Shown: piece after piece, positions 10,082 through 21,799 of the stretch | Layout of the letters: every line of letters begins with the position of its first letter | How positions within the stretch are numbered: the stretch's first letter is position 1 | Assembly (NCBI GenBank): GCA_032622095.1 | Contig: CP136061.1 | Span: 218,148,373-218,212,372, forward strand | Direction: 5' to 3' | Length of the DNA stretch: 64,000 nucleotides | Source: Siphonodentalium dalli | Lineage: Eukaryota > Mollusca > Scaphopoda > Gadilida > Siphonodentaliidae | Position numbers and translations under genes: made by a program | The notes under the pieces: model-generated | What the model was told of the DNA's origin: nothing | The model's database searches: none | The model's input: only the letters and a program-made list of their open reading frames with translations

Positions 10082-10542
10082 ATGTCAACCTTTTCACCTT
10101 GTGGTCATACGGACATTAATCTTTTGAAATATCTTCAACCACTGGACAATTTTTCAATACCATGTCTTTTGCTTTCTCGTTTGCGCTTTTTGTTTAAATC
10201 GAAGCAAAAGCTTACACACAACAAGTTCTTAAAATTTTAGAAAACAAAGCAAACATCAAGATCAGTTCGGTATTCACGAGGCTGCAATGTTCGGCATTTC
10301 ACAAACTTTTAATGTGATACAACTGTATGTTTCGCTAGGGCTTTATGTCATTTTAGCTGATAGGCCATATCAGGACGAGGAGACAATTGACAAAAATAAC
10401 CATGATGTGGTCATCTGATATTATGATAAATATCAGGTCGAGTCTCAGCATATGTCTCTGACCCATGTCCTGAAACCCCAATTGAGTCTTCGTTGGTAGC
10501 GTCTGTTCGTGTTGATCCCGAGCCGAGAGCAGAGTTGTAGCC

Positions 10543-10711
10543 TCATCGCCGTTTGTCGCACAGACAAGCGTACATCATCTGACTCGCTATTTGTCTTCTG
10601 TGACGTGACATCCCGCCATGCATCTTGAGAAGTCCTTCAGTCGCCACTTCATTGAAGACCCTTTGATACTCTTTATGAATCGAACCAACATAGTCTGTAT
10701 ATCTATAGTGC
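10543..10711 (-). CDS. Terminal exon of an unrecognised small protein gene
   Basis: On the minus strand a strong acceptor (TTTTCTGTTATATTTGCAG) is followed by one base and 55 open codons ending in TGA at 10545-10543. The peptide starts HYRYTDYVGSIH, continues KEYQRVFNEVATEGL, then has KMHGGMSRHRRQIASQMM and ends CDKRR. It is balanced in composition, helix-like and quite unlike translated repeats. The exon starts in phase 2 and joins in frame to the candidate exon at 13261-13331. An ATTAAA polyadenylation-like signal lies downstream near 10310. I do not recognise the family. Without an RNA or homology check this remains a prediction. Confidence 0.45.
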
Positions 10712-11340
10712 CTGCAAATATAACAGAAAACAATTACTTTATTGCAATGTTAGCCAGCCAATTCATCATCAATTATATCCACTACGCTTAGCGAGTATGT
10801 GCAAACAGCACATAACAACCTCATGAGGGACCCAGACCTACGGACGTATAATAGCTTTAGAAATTTTACAGAAATTCTTTTTATTGAGAGTTTTAAAAAC
10901 CAATGAGACGCAAAACAACTGGGCCGATCTTCAAGAGATGTACGTACAATAGTAAATATCTACACGCATTCATCACAAAGATGCTCGAACTGCCCTATTT
11001 GAATATTTGCATCGGTCTTTGTTGTCATGTGTATTAACCATTCACTTCATCGTGTGAAGTAGATGACATATTTTAGAACAGTATACATGCATGCATACCA
11101 AATGCGATATTGAAATTCTCACGGAGGTGAGTTTGACGATGAGGACAACTATTCTGTTTCATCTATATGTTGCACTTATGTAGAGTGTGTGAATATTTTT
11201 CCGCAATATCAAGCGATCACTGGTCTCATCCAAGCACGAACATGACGACGTCGTGATATGGCCTATTCGCCCTATTGGTTGAAACTACAATAATCCCAAA
11301 GACAGTAATCGAGCGACCATTGAAGCTGCCCTTTCGTCGT

Positions 11341-11806
11341 TATATGTGACCCGCCATATCAAATCCAGTCGGGATTTGTTTTACCCTGTGCCAATGCATT
11401 CTCTTATATATGCGAGTCGACCATAGGTCGCCTCGCATATATAAGAGAATGCATTGGCCTAACAATTTTTTACAATTTTAATAATTTTTTCTTGTATTCT
11501 TTAACAATTTTATAATTTCACCCATACAGAGCCCCAGACAAACATGAGCAGACGACACTCTTCTATGTGCTTCTATATATGTGTGGGGCTCTCTGCAGGG
11601 GATTAATGGATGTTTTTTTTATTTTATGTCCTAAAAATTGTACGAAACATTTATTTTAAAAAAATGATAAAAAATTGTTAGGCCAATGCATTCTCTTATA
11701 TATGCGAGGCGACCTATATATACTCGCATATATAAGAGAATGCATTGGCACAGGGTAAAAAAAAATCCCGACTTCCGACTGGATTTGATATGGCGGGTCA
11801 CATATG
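11341..11806. mobile_element. MITE with ATATGTGACCCGCC termini and two hairpin modules
   Basis: Inverted termini ATATGTGACCCGCCATATC (about 11342-11360) and its complement (about 11787-11805) continue as AAATCCAGTCGG on both sides. Inside are two copies of the palindromic module (11391-11457 and 11683-11748) in inverted orientation. Between them is a unique hairpin built from AGAGCCCCAGAC and GTGGGGCTCT. The termini differ from the CCC/TTAA elements, so the module has entered more than one MITE family. The target duplication is unclear. Confidence 0.75.
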
Positions 11807-13260
11807 TGCCTCATTCTCTGTTTGTGACAGTCTCAAAAGAAAGAGAAGCAAACTTTTTGAGAAATAAGACTCCGGACTATTTTTTTCTACCGCCAAAAAT
11901 TCTAAACGCCCCGAAACTTGGGAGTCAAAAGGGAACTCGTTCGCTATCTTGTCGTGGTCTGGGGCTATCATTAGTAGAGACCTAGTCACAAGCGTCAAAT
12001 TATATACGATAAACACTCCATCACAAAGGAGTGTGTCCTCAAATAGCCCCTGTTCCCCACTACGATAATTTATCAATGTTGTTTGATGTTTCTCGTGATG
12101 AATGATCGCTCTCGCGACGACTTGTTTATATAATTATAGAAAAATATTCGCGTTAATTGTAATTGCTGTCACACGTGCGTTGTAAATTGTTTGAACGAGT
12201 ATATCGCGTTCCGTCTTCGTTGAGGTAAATGTCGTACCTTAGAACACATCAACATGGCAAGAAATTACTTGAAATTCTAAACAAAATATACAATTTCACT
12301 GTGGAATTTAAACGAGAGATCGGATATCCTAAATGTCCAACCGCCCTCGAACTCACCTCATGCCATGAAAAATGCTTGCCCTATATCAAGATTATTTTCA
12401 GTGCATGAATGTCGTAGGTTTCTGATCTGTTGCTCAATCGATAAAGTAAATAGGACCCCCGAAATTAGTATCCACTCCAGCCCTTCTCGCAATATAAGTT
12501 ATCATCACACCATTATTTCCATCCCCCCTTCTGGTATTTCCGTTGTTATTTCCCCTGTTTTGTTCAAATTTGACCCGACGCGTTAAGTTGGAGCGATTTG
12601 CATGTCCAGACCTCCAGTATATTATCGGCCAAGCGAACTAAACAATTGAATAAATGCCTGTATGCGTGTTTGCTGAGCATTCATTTGAACAGTTACAATA
12701 TCGACAACAACTTATGAAACACACACACATGATAGCATCTTGTGTTAGATAATATCTTGTGTTTTCTGGTAGATGACAATTCTCCAAATATATAGCCATA
12801 TGCAATGTCTGGTACAGTCACATCTAACGCCAGATGCCCAGTGCATGACAGTTTGCGTATGTAGCCCACTCTTCACTATAGTTCTCAATTTGTCACAAGA
12901 AAGCCATCAGAGATATGCACGGGTATCGGACATCTCTGGGGAGATATAGTCGTCACTAAACTGCATGGCAGAGTTCAGTCCCTCGTTAAGCTGGTCTGAA
13001 CACTGCCATCACGTATATAGTATGTAAGAACATTGCATGTTTTACGTAACACTTTTACCGACTACAATTAGTGCACTATTCTGAGAAACTGAACAGTCAA
13101 TATTTATTTGGAAATTGGTTAGATCAAATCCGAATGAATTGTAACCGACAAAAATCTTGTTTTTTAAATATCAGATTTAATACTTCTTGTAAACGTGATG
13201 GCAGTGGTCAGATACGCGTAGCGAAGGGGTTGAACCATGCCTTGTAATTTGAGTCTTCAC
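11807..13260. other. Noncoding stretch, possible intron of the small minus-strand gene
   Basis: No exon is recognised. A good minus-strand donor-like GAG|GTGAGT occurs near 12350-12360, but the frames upstream of it are closed. If the three-exon model is right, this interval is part of its last intron. Confidence 0.3.
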
Positions 13261-13331
13261 CTTGAGATATGCACCGATTTCCGAAACTCATTCTCGAGCT
13301 GAGAACACTTAACTTGATGCGCCCTGAGAAC
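13261..13331 (-). CDS. Candidate internal exon of the small unrecognised gene
   Basis: The minus-strand reading gives VLRAHQVKCSQLENEFRKSV then HIS. It begins in phase 0 after a TAG acceptor with a poor pyrimidine tract and ends in phase 2 at AAG|GTGAAG. The phase-2 end matches the start of the exon at 10711, and the phase-0 start matches the donor at 13648. The weak acceptor makes this the least secure of the three blocks. The achaete-scute exon upstream also ends in phase 0, so a join to that gene cannot be excluded. Confidence 0.25.
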
Positions 13332-13647
13332 CTACTTCCGGCTCACGGTAATGGCGGTATATACTTTCGGCATATTTCAATGAAACTTTTTACAAATAAT
13401 AGCATGTGGTACAAAGCGTGAGAAGACTAATAAACCAAACTCACAGGAAATTGTGAACCCATGATATGGGATAAAGAATGAATGAGCTATCTCGGCCACT
13501 TGACTTGGCTTTGTCCAACTGTCGTAAAATGTTGATCCGTCTATTGTCGCCGAAGATTAAAAGGTCGGTAGTGACCTGATTTTTGTTGAGGTCAATTCAC
13601 ATGAATGGAACTCGGATTTTGTGAATGAAAAAAATCTCCCGCCTCAC

Positions 13648-13704
13648 CTTAAGTGAACTTTTTAGACGTAATGCCGGATTTCCGTGTGTTAGTTTTGATG
13701 ACAT
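13648..13704 (-). CDS. Candidate first coding exon of the small unrecognised gene
   Basis: An ATG at 13704 in the context GAAAATGT opens 19 codons (MSSKLTHGNPALRLKSSLK) ending exactly at AAG|GTGAGG, phase 0. Joined to 13331-13261 and 10711-10543 it makes a 98-residue protein with both junctions in frame. That is a modest coincidence (about 1 in 9 by chance), not proof. An A-rich run lies just upstream. The function is unknown. Confidence 0.25.
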
Positions 13705-14487
13705 TTTCTCAAGACGACAGTTTTTTTTTGCTTTAAGTCCATCACTTTTCCCATCATGCATAATCCTTTGAATGCATCGAAATTAATACACGTAGAACTT
13801 TGCAAAATAATGCAAGCTCACAACGATAACACAAGCGCCTGTATAGGAATCCACACGATTGTTTTATTATGTGTAAAGTAGTTGCTATGATGTTTGCTCT
13901 CCAGAATCGCTTCCGATTGAATAGCGTACTATCGTTTGGTCTGAATTTCACATATAGCGAGATAAAAAGTGAAGTTATTTAAATTAATTCATAAACTTTT
14001 ATATTACATAGTATGGTGAAAGTCTTGTCTGTTGCCTTTGTATTTGTTATGTTGGTATTGTTGATCGGGGTAGCATCGAGGTTTCCGCAATTATTAAAAT
14101 ACACGCACAGATGCCCAACTATAACAACTGGCTGCTTTGCACAAATAATATTACTGTGCATAAAATAAAGGAACTACATGTATGTTGGTCAAAGTTTACT
14201 TTCAATCTATCGAATATGCTGGCCTTTATCGTGTTCATGGTCGGGGTAAAATAAATGTATATACAAAAGTTAATCCAGGATCCAAGAGCGTTCATATATC
14301 GCTTATTGTGGAATTTTGAAATCGGATATTGTCGCGTTCAAAACTAACTTTCACGTAAGCTATCGACCACGATTATATTATCCATTTTGGTCATGCATAT
14401 ATGGCTTCGATATACTTATTATGTACACATAGGAGCTTCACCTTCATATGGTGTATTGTGCGTTCACTTTAACAATATCAATCTATA
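13705..14487. other. Unannotated noncoding stretch
   Basis: AT-rich. No exon, RNA or repeat is recognised. Confidence 0.4.
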
Positions 14488-14666
14488 TACAGTAATGCTC
14501 TAAATAATCCGACTCATTAACCACAGCAGAATTATGGGTAATTTTTCAGGATTTAGAAAAAGAGCTTTCCGATGAATGGCAACAATCCATATTTCCGACT
14601 AAATCCTGAAAAATTACACATAATTCTGCTGTGGTTAAGGAGTCGATTATTTAGGGAATTACTGTA
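14488..14666. mobile_element. Fold-back MITE, deleted second copy
   Basis: TA-CAGTAATGCTCTAAAT to ATTACTG-TA. The arms match those of 7787-8003, including the ACCACAGCAGAATTATG block on each side, but part of the left inner arm is missing. The element therefore folds with an asymmetric loop. Confidence 0.8.
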
Positions 14667-16414
14667 CATGTGGCTAGAGAATTCTCAATTAACCATTTCT
14701 ATACTATCTACTCGTTTGTGTTTGGTTCTTCGTACCATATATCTTGGTTGGAAGATTAAACATATCTAATGGATATGAATCACTATGCATGCAATTGTAT
14801 CCGCTCGTGTGTCTGTCGTCTGCTTATATCTCATGAACACCCCTCCAAATGAATGATATACCACTCCAGTGTATACATTTATAACCGAAGGAGTTAATCC
14901 ATTTAGTAAAGAAAACGTTAACTTCGCACCAGACCCAGACATCGCATCACGTTTTATGCCCTGTATATGTATGCGTACATATCCATTCTATGTTCCGGTT
15001 CTCTCTGTTCTATATTATCTACTGTAAATCCCAACAAATGAGCATATTTACACTAAGGCTCATTTTGGGGAGTTACAATATATAATAACCTAATAACTGG
15101 GAAAATATACCTACTTCGAGAACGAATACAAAAGATATCAGTGGGAATCCCGAAAATGTTCGATCAGATTCATATCAGCGAATTTATTTAGACGTGTCAA
15201 GGAGTGCGCTTTTGCGCCGAACGTTATTTGGCCAGTACTCGGCTTTGTGTTGGGGCATTGAGACGCAAAAAATTGAAGTAAAATCTACCCGCAGTTGCAA
15301 TTAGTTATAAAATGCAAACAAAATATATCACAATTATATAGCACGTTGATGGGGCGCGCAGTTATCGTGTTAACTCTATCGCGTCCAATTGGAAACTTCA
15401 TGACATGTTTTCATATGCATGAAATTAACATGATCTTTGGATATGCTTCTCTTATTTCCTAAAAAAATATCAGAACTACAAATCGACAAGAAAGCCTCCA
15501 ACTGACAACCCGAACATAACATTCGGATAGATTATATGGTGTGGCTATCACGTTGTATGTAAAATTACCAAAAATATTTCTCGAATTATTAACCATGCCG
15601 TGGGAATCCGATTTCACTTCACTCCGACTATAAGAGAGCAGATATTAAATCATGAATTGGACATACAGTTTGTGCTTGACTGAAAATATCCATACCAGAA
15701 TGTTTCGATAGCTTTTGGAAACACATATATATATCATGTTATATTAATACAAATTATGGCGGATGAACGTATATATCAATACCAAAAAATCATTTGTCTG
15801 ATAACTAAGTATTTTAAATACTTCCCGCATAATTTAGGTGTATGGAATAATGGAATTTATTTTATAATACAATATTCTACATTTTAAAAAGATATTAACA
15901 TTTCTTCATGAATATGTAATCAGAACATTATTATATTATAAAACATATTATGAGCTGATATGTCGACACTAAGTATATTTCCGCTTTAATAATCTAATAT
16001 TCGATTATCGATGCCGAAATGGAAATCTCAAACCATATCGGTTGTGTCTAACCAGAAAACTGGAAGTTTGAACCACTAAATTTATGTACATATTTAGCAC
16101 TCATTCCGATCAATGTAATCGCCGATACAAATACAGAAATTATTCTGCTGACGAAATAACTGCAAATACAGATAAGCGTGCTGCCCATCTGATACTGAAA
16201 AGATATAACAGACCAGTTAATAAATAAAGTATTGAGCATCTGAATATATAGGTCAGCAGAATATTTCACAATACCTCAAATCTACCTCATCCATCCATCC
16301 ATGTACAAACATAAGTGTGATAAAAATAAGATATTCGTTATAACTAATAAAACCTGAATCACTATTTTTGCTGAACGAAACACTCCTATCTGAATTTTCA
16401 AAACACAAACTTAC
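14667..16414. other. AT-rich stretch downstream of the achaete-scute exon
   Basis: If the donor at 16414 is used, this is at least partly intron or 3' UTR of the bHLH gene on the minus strand. I found no convincing terminal exon here. The frame that runs through the donor to 16253 adds 53 residues without any known motif. Confidence 0.35.
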
Positions 16415-17080
16415 CGTTAACATGTGCTCTGATAATCTGTTTTCATTTAGTTCGTTCATTAAGAACTGTGAAATTTCTGCTAAGTCCATAGTTGTCAGTT
16501 CTTCTTCGTCGTGACTCGTGAATGATTCCGAAGAAATGTCTGAGCTCGTGCTAGGTGCTGGTGACGTCACCTCACAATTGTCCGTGCTACTGTATTGACA
16601 AGTAGAATCTGGGCTGTATTCCATCGATGACATGGATTCAAACTCATGAGGAAAAGGAACTGAACCAGGATCCGCACTGTCCAATGATTCTTTCAAGAAT
16701 CTTATGTATGAAATCGCAGATTTCAGAGTATCAACTTTGCTCATCTTCTTGTTCTTTTTACCCCAAGGAACGTGGTCTCGCAATGTCTCAAAACCTTTAT
16801 TAACTTGCCTCACTCTGTTTCTCTCGCGTTCATTGCGTCTCGCGACCGATGCCGAATGTTTTGGGATTTTTATCCCAAAGGCACTGAGATCTGCTCTTCT
16901 TTTGCATCGCATGAGTCCTGGTTCTCCTGGCGTGTTGTTGATTCTCATGGAAAGTGAGCCATGGATCTGTTGTGCAACGGTCCCCTTTCGCAAAATGATG
17001 CATGGCACTGGATGTGTAAGTTTCCCAGAAATATCCAGAGACTGAATTGGGAGAATACTGATTGCCGATGTAGCAGTCAT
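16415..17080 (-). CDS. ASCL: Achaete-scute family bHLH transcription factor (ASCL-like), first coding exon
   Basis: The ATG at 17080 (context AAAAAATGA, good for initiation) opens 222 codons to a strong donor, ACG|GTAAGT, at 16415/16414. An in-frame TTG eight codons upstream is not a likely start. The basic region (residues about 79-92, SVARRNERERNRV) and helix-loop-helix (about 93-133, with HVPWGKKNKKMSKVDTL and SAISYIRFL) match the ASCL group. The RRNERERNRV signature fits the achaete-scute branch rather than other bHLHs. By family knowledge, such proteins pair with E proteins, bind CANNTG E-boxes and drive neural precursor fate in the nucleus. After the bHLH comes a Ser-rich acidic tail. 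The usual short C-terminal motif ending in a tryptophan-containing F/W is not visible, so the true C-terminus may lie in a further exon. Reading on without splicing gives stop at 16253 (275 residues). Confidence 0.93.
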
Positions 17081-17185
17081 TTTTTCTGTGGTTTTCAAAA
17101 ACAATATCTACTACTGTCGCGTGCCGGTCGTGCTTAATTCGTCTGGTACTTGGCGCGTGCCTTGTATATACCGCACATGCGCAAA

Positions 17186-17193
17186 CTTATATA
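17186..17193 (-). promoter_or_regulatory. TATA-like box upstream of the achaete-scute gene
   Basis: TATATAAG on the minus strand lies 106 bases before the start codon, in a locally CpG-richer segment (about 17100-17300). A second, weaker TATATAC is at about 17165-17170. The spacing allows a 5' UTR of about 75 bases. Inference from sequence only. Confidence 0.4.
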
Positions 17194-19400
17194 CCCGAGT
17201 GACTGTCGTCTGTCACCGATCGTTGACAGTGCACGATCGAAACTCCGCCCAATACGGCACGCTTTCTTGTGTCGTCGTCCGTCAATCAAGGTGGTCTTTT
17301 TGTGTATATCGTGCGAAGCTGTCGTGTCAAAGCCATCTTTGTGTAGAAGCGTGCCAATCGAAGGAGACCGGGTATTTCAATGTGAAATCAAATACGCATG
17401 GCTTCACACTCAGCCAGATAAGGACATTCCCATGCACCACAGATCAAACAAGGCGCCTCTACTAATTTTCTAAGTTTGTGTGTATATTTATTAAGGAAGA
17501 ATAGGTTTTCTATATTACGGGCAGCCGCCATGAGCTGGAGTTATCATAAAAAGGCAAATGAAACGCATTTCGGAAAAGCTAATTGAAGAGAAGTGATGCT
17601 ATGTTGAGGAATTTCGGCTTCTATGATATAAAGTGTTTGATATCATTTTGACAACTTATAACTCAACGTGTCTCCGCTGCAGACATTGTCAGATTAAGTT
17701 GGTGATAATCATCATTGTTTATTGCTAAAAGCGAAGCGGTTGCGGAGAACACTTTTGTGAATTCAAATGTAATTCCGATAAATAACTAAGTTACACATAT
17801 TTTCATTTATATAATGTATATCAAATATATATATTGTGCGTAAGGTGATAGAGGGAAGGCGCTAAACAAATTCAGGTATAGATTATAAACCGCTTGGGTA
17901 TATATCCACACGAAATACTTACGTTGTATAGGCGCAGCGGAATAGATAGGTTTTATAAGTTGTAAAATATTGTGCCCTAATCCATCGTGTATATCATGCA
18001 TATAAAATATGTTTCAAGTCAGCGGAATAGATGTCTACAGCCACCTTGCATTGCTTGAAATTTCGAACATGATAAATTAAATTTGTGTGTCCGTACTCAT
18101 GACACGCATGGGCTTGCACTACCCAGCATATATCAGCCATGCATGTTTCATGGTGTATTATCACGAAACATAGACTTTATGTGCTAAGCCATATCATGTG
18201 AACATTAAGAGCCTCCGGAAATATTGAGGGAGGGGTTAAATAATTTGTATTCTATATGATAGTAGTAACCTCCAAACTAGATTTGCCTACTTGATTGTCA
18301 AATGCAGCTAAGTGGTGCGCCGCTTATGAATATCCAAAGTTACCGAGGAAAAGAACAACGCGAGCTACACGATTCCAATTCTGTGAGAAGTTCAAGCTTG
18401 GAAGTGTCCCCAAAATTAAGCTCAATACTTTCGATATGCGAATATATGTCTCGATAATCACGGCTAGGAATCACGTGGTCTCCAGTTGAAATAAAAACAA
18501 TGGATTTTGTACAAATATAGAAAAACGAAGTAATATTTTATATAAAGGCTCCTTGTTCTGTCACAATAATTTTATATATCTCAATACTCCATATCGTTAT
18601 TATTACATCTTTATTTTCTCATTAAATGAATATTGGCAAAAAGTGACAAACAAGAGCATTAATTGGAGATCAACACTTTATTTCATGATATTCTGAACAT
18701 ATATCAATCGAATGCTGACCTGGGGTTTCCGGAAATTCCATAATTACAGCAAAGAAAGTTCGAAATTTTAAACTGGAAAATGGCTTGAAATTGTTCTGGT
18801 ATTTTAATTTTTCAAGCAATATTTTTAGTGAATTTTGTAGTTATGAGATCTACAGCAGAATAATTTCCTACTCAGTGCAGCTCAGTGAACCAGTTTCAGT
18901 CAAGCAAGGTGTGGATGGAAATTTGAAGGTCGACAGACCCCCTTCTCGGTTCAAGAAATTTCTTTCCCAAATATTTGAAGCCGCACAAAATCTGGTATTT
19001 GAAAAAAAAATTCAACTGCACCTCCCCCTTTGAACAGAGCAGACCAAACTCCCACGTTCGCGAAAAAGTAGAAAAATAATCCGATGTTGGTCTAAAAACA
19101 AATATTCTCCATTAATTTCTGGTTAGAAAACTAATCAATGAGTGTAATATCAACCAATAGGTGCATTGTGTAAAATTTCCAACCATATAATTTTGTCTCT
19201 GGCATGAAATTTCCAACTGTTGACAATTTGGATCAAAGCTTCGGGTGAGACACCCCACCCCTTGTAACAACGTCCGTGTTTAAACACTATTTCAACATAC
19301 AAAGAGTTCTATGAATTGGGATAGGCCAATAGCCACCAAGTTAAAAAGTGCATACACTGTAATATCTATTATTTATTTTGGAGAGATGTAAAATATAAGC
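17194..19400. other. Upstream region of the achaete-scute gene
   Basis: No exon or known repeat is recognised. The first few hundred bases are CpG-richer than the rest and may hold regulatory sequence. Short TTCCAAC-type repeats occur near 19175-19220. Confidence 0.35.
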
Positions 19401-19448
19401 AAACGACAGATAAAAGTGCAGAAGAGGTCCTGTTTATTGGAGAGAAAT

Positions 19449-19510
19449 GTCCAGATAATAAGCTCAACATACTACCTACTATGGTCGTTTGCTGAACTTA
19501 TTATCTGAAC
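19449..19510. repeat. GTTCAGATAATA hairpin family, copy
   Basis: An imperfect hairpin: CCAGATAATAAGCTCAAC pairs with GCTGAACTTATTATCTG. The same hairpin occurs at 4109-4160, 37197-37247 and 44664-44711, each time preceded by a TTGGRGGGAAATGT-like block. It is the core of the CCCTTTGTATAC MITE family. Confidence 0.7.
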
Positions 19511-19850
19511 ACTTCGTAAGGGATAATTACCCGCCCAAGAGTATTTGGTATAGAAATGGTTACATTAAGCCATATGTCACGAAATTGACACGTTTAAGGA
19601 TGGATGAAAGACCACGCATAATGTTAATTTCCCGCGGAAATCATTCCACTGAACGCATAGAAATAAAAACTCCGCAACACGTATATTATCTTCACATTGC
19701 GTTGATCACAAATCCGCATTTATCTAGAATAAAAGCAGCTTCGCTATCAATGGACGGCTTATTTTGGACCACAGTCCTTCTAAATATAATAGTTATTGAA
19801 TGATAATATTTAATATATAATTTGAATTAATATTTACCAATTATATACTA

Positions 19851-20506
19851 CTAGCAGATTAGCCCGCCACTGGCGGGATTGGTCCCATGGCTTTGGTCGA
19901 TCCATTAATTTTTGTTTTTCAAGGTAACCCCGTATGTCGCTGCCACCGCTGAAGCCCGAAATATCGCCCAATGTCATTTGCGGGTACCCGTGTCAAGGTC
20001 ATGTTGGGTGGACAAAATAACCGGACAAAAATATTTCCCGTCCCGAGTTGACCATACATAACAAATTTCACATCGATGTCACCGCTGACTACCGAGATAT
20101 CGCCCAATGTCATTTGTGGATACCCGTTTCAGGGTCACCTCGGGCGGACAAACTGACCCGACGAAAATCTTTCCCGTTCCTTGGAACCCCTAAGTACGAA
20201 ATTTCGTCTCGATATACCCAGTTTCCGAGAAGGTAAAATGCCGTATATATTTTCACTAAAATAGATAAACGCTCTTTAATAGCGACGCCTCACAGACAAA
20301 CGCTCATTAATTATCACACGATTAACCCATCAATCCCCACTACGGTGGCAGTTTAAGGGTGAAGTAGTGGTCGCACGGGCTCGCGAATGGTGCGATGACA
20401 CTTCCCGTGGCTTTTTACCCTTAGATAGGAAGTTTGGGCTCAATCGGTCGAGCCGTTTTCGAGTCAATAAAGGATATATGCCGTATGTCTCAAAATATAT
20501 AGTAGA
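19851..20506 (-). mobile_element. Non-autonomous Helitron-like element 1
   Basis: On the minus strand the element starts TCTACTATATATTTTGAGAC and ends with hairpin CCCGCCAGTGGCGGG, eight bases, then CTAG followed by T. A 5' TC, a 3' hairpin and a terminal CTRR are the Helitron signature. It abuts element 2 directly. No Rep/helicase frame is present. The interior contains CAAGGTCA-like motifs and an AAAGAGCGTT motif in reverse. Confidence 0.85.
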
Positions 20507-21240
20507 CTAGCAGATTAGCCCGCCACTGGCGGGATTGGTCCCATGGTTTTGGTCGATCCATTAATTTTTGTTTTTCAAGATAACCCCGTATATATACATC
20601 GCTGCCACCGCTGATGTCCGAAATATCGCCCAAGGTCATTTGCGGGTACCCGTATCAAGGTCATGTTGGGTGGACAAAATAACCGGACAAAAATATTTCC
20701 CGTCCCGAGTTGACCATAACAAATTTCACATCGATGTCACCGCTGACTACCGAGATATCGCCCAAGGTCATGTGTGGGTACCCGTTTAAAGGTCAAAGTA
20801 ACCTCGGGCGGTAAACAGACCCGACGAAAATCTCCCCGTCCCTAGGAACCCCTAAGTACGAAATTTCGTCTCGAGTGCACTGCCTGTGGATTTTTACCCT
20901 TACACAGCAAGTTTGGGTTCAATCAGCCCAGCAGTTTTCGTCTCCATATCCCCAGTTTCCGAGACGGTCAAATGCCGTATATTTTCACTAAAGTAGATAA
21001 ACGCTCTTTAATAGCGACGCGTCATATACAAACGCTCATTAATTATCACGCGATTAACCCATCAATCCCCATTGCGGTGGCAGTTGAAGGAGTGGTCGCA
21101 CGGGCTCGCGAATGGTCCGATGACACTTCCCGTGGTTTTTTACCCTTACACAGCCAGTTTGGGTTCAATCGGTCGAGCCGTTTTCGAGTCTATAAAGGAC
21201 ATACACACATTTATAGGGAAGTTTCAAAATATATAGTAGA
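20507..21240 (-). mobile_element. Non-autonomous Helitron-like element 2, in tandem with element 1
   Basis: Same termini and orientation as element 1: a CCCGCC...GGCGGG hairpin, CTAG end at 20507, and a TCTACTATATATTTTG start near 21240. The 5' boundary is uncertain by about three bases. The interior diverges by substitutions and by small duplications and deletions. The head-to-tail junction (CTAG directly followed by TC) suggests insertion into the older copy's end or rolling-circle concatenation. Confidence 0.85.
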
Positions 21241-21306
21241 AGATATAATAGTTTATAGTCATGCATCAACAGCCATGTAACCACAGACCCCTGGGGATAA
21301 ATACCA

Positions 21307-21362
21307 GATATACCAATATATACTATAAATGTGACACTGGTATAGTATATATTGGTATATCT
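21307..21362. repeat. Short perfect hairpin
   Basis: AGATATACCAATATATACTA and its complement are separated by about 12 bases, just beyond the Helitron pair. The stem is about 22 bp and the AT-rich sequence could be a MITE core or a cruciform. Confidence 0.6.
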
Positions 21363-21624
21363 ACTATTTTCCTCATGCCAAAGTCAACAGCTAGAAGATA
21401 AAATCAATGAAGAAATCAAAAGAAAATATCAAAAGATCAGATGAATTCCTCGCTGCCGCCAGTTCCACATCTCAACAAACAACAACAACAACAACAACAC
21501 GGGAAGGGCATACTGCCCTTCCAAATCTTCCCAGGTTAAATCCCAAACCACATAAAAACAAAACAATTTCCCCAGGGGCCTGTGAGTGTACCTCCCTTAT
21601 ACTAGGATCTATAGCAGTTCAGTT

Positions 21625-21799
21625 TAGTGGTAGCTGTGTTCAATTAAAGACTTCACTGGCTTGGCAGGAAGTAGTCAATGGCCTGAACTTTATTTATGAA
21701 ATAATACCAACAAGGCTTTCAAATTTTGGACCAGTTGTCATCCCATTGAGTACTTCCGGTCAGTCCAGTGAAGCCTTTAATTGGACATAGCTAACACTA
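21625..21799. mobile_element. Small TA-flanked MITE
   Basis: TA-GTGGTAGCTGTGTTCAAT pairs with the complement of TA-GTGTTAGCTATGTCCAAT. The inverted arms run about 55 bp (TTAAAGRCTTCACTGG also pairs) around a short loop region. The 127-codon open frame that crosses it from 21407 has ACA-repeat threonines and no domain, and I do not regard it as a gene. Confidence 0.65.

Noticed and set aside
9657-11748. Regularly spaced hairpins resembling a CRISPR-like array
   Set aside because: The genome is eukaryotic, the spacers are MITE sequence, and copies are scattered over more than 50 kb.
12340-12470. Strong donor-like GAG|GTGAGT on the minus strand
   Set aside because: All three upstream frames are closed within a few codons, so no exon of useful length can end there.
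16704-17045. 113-codon frame opposite the achaete-scute exon
   Set aside because: Antisense shadow of a conserved bHLH coding region.
21407-21790. 127-codon frame with a threonine run
   Set aside because: An ACA repeat followed by a MITE; no domain and no exon signals.
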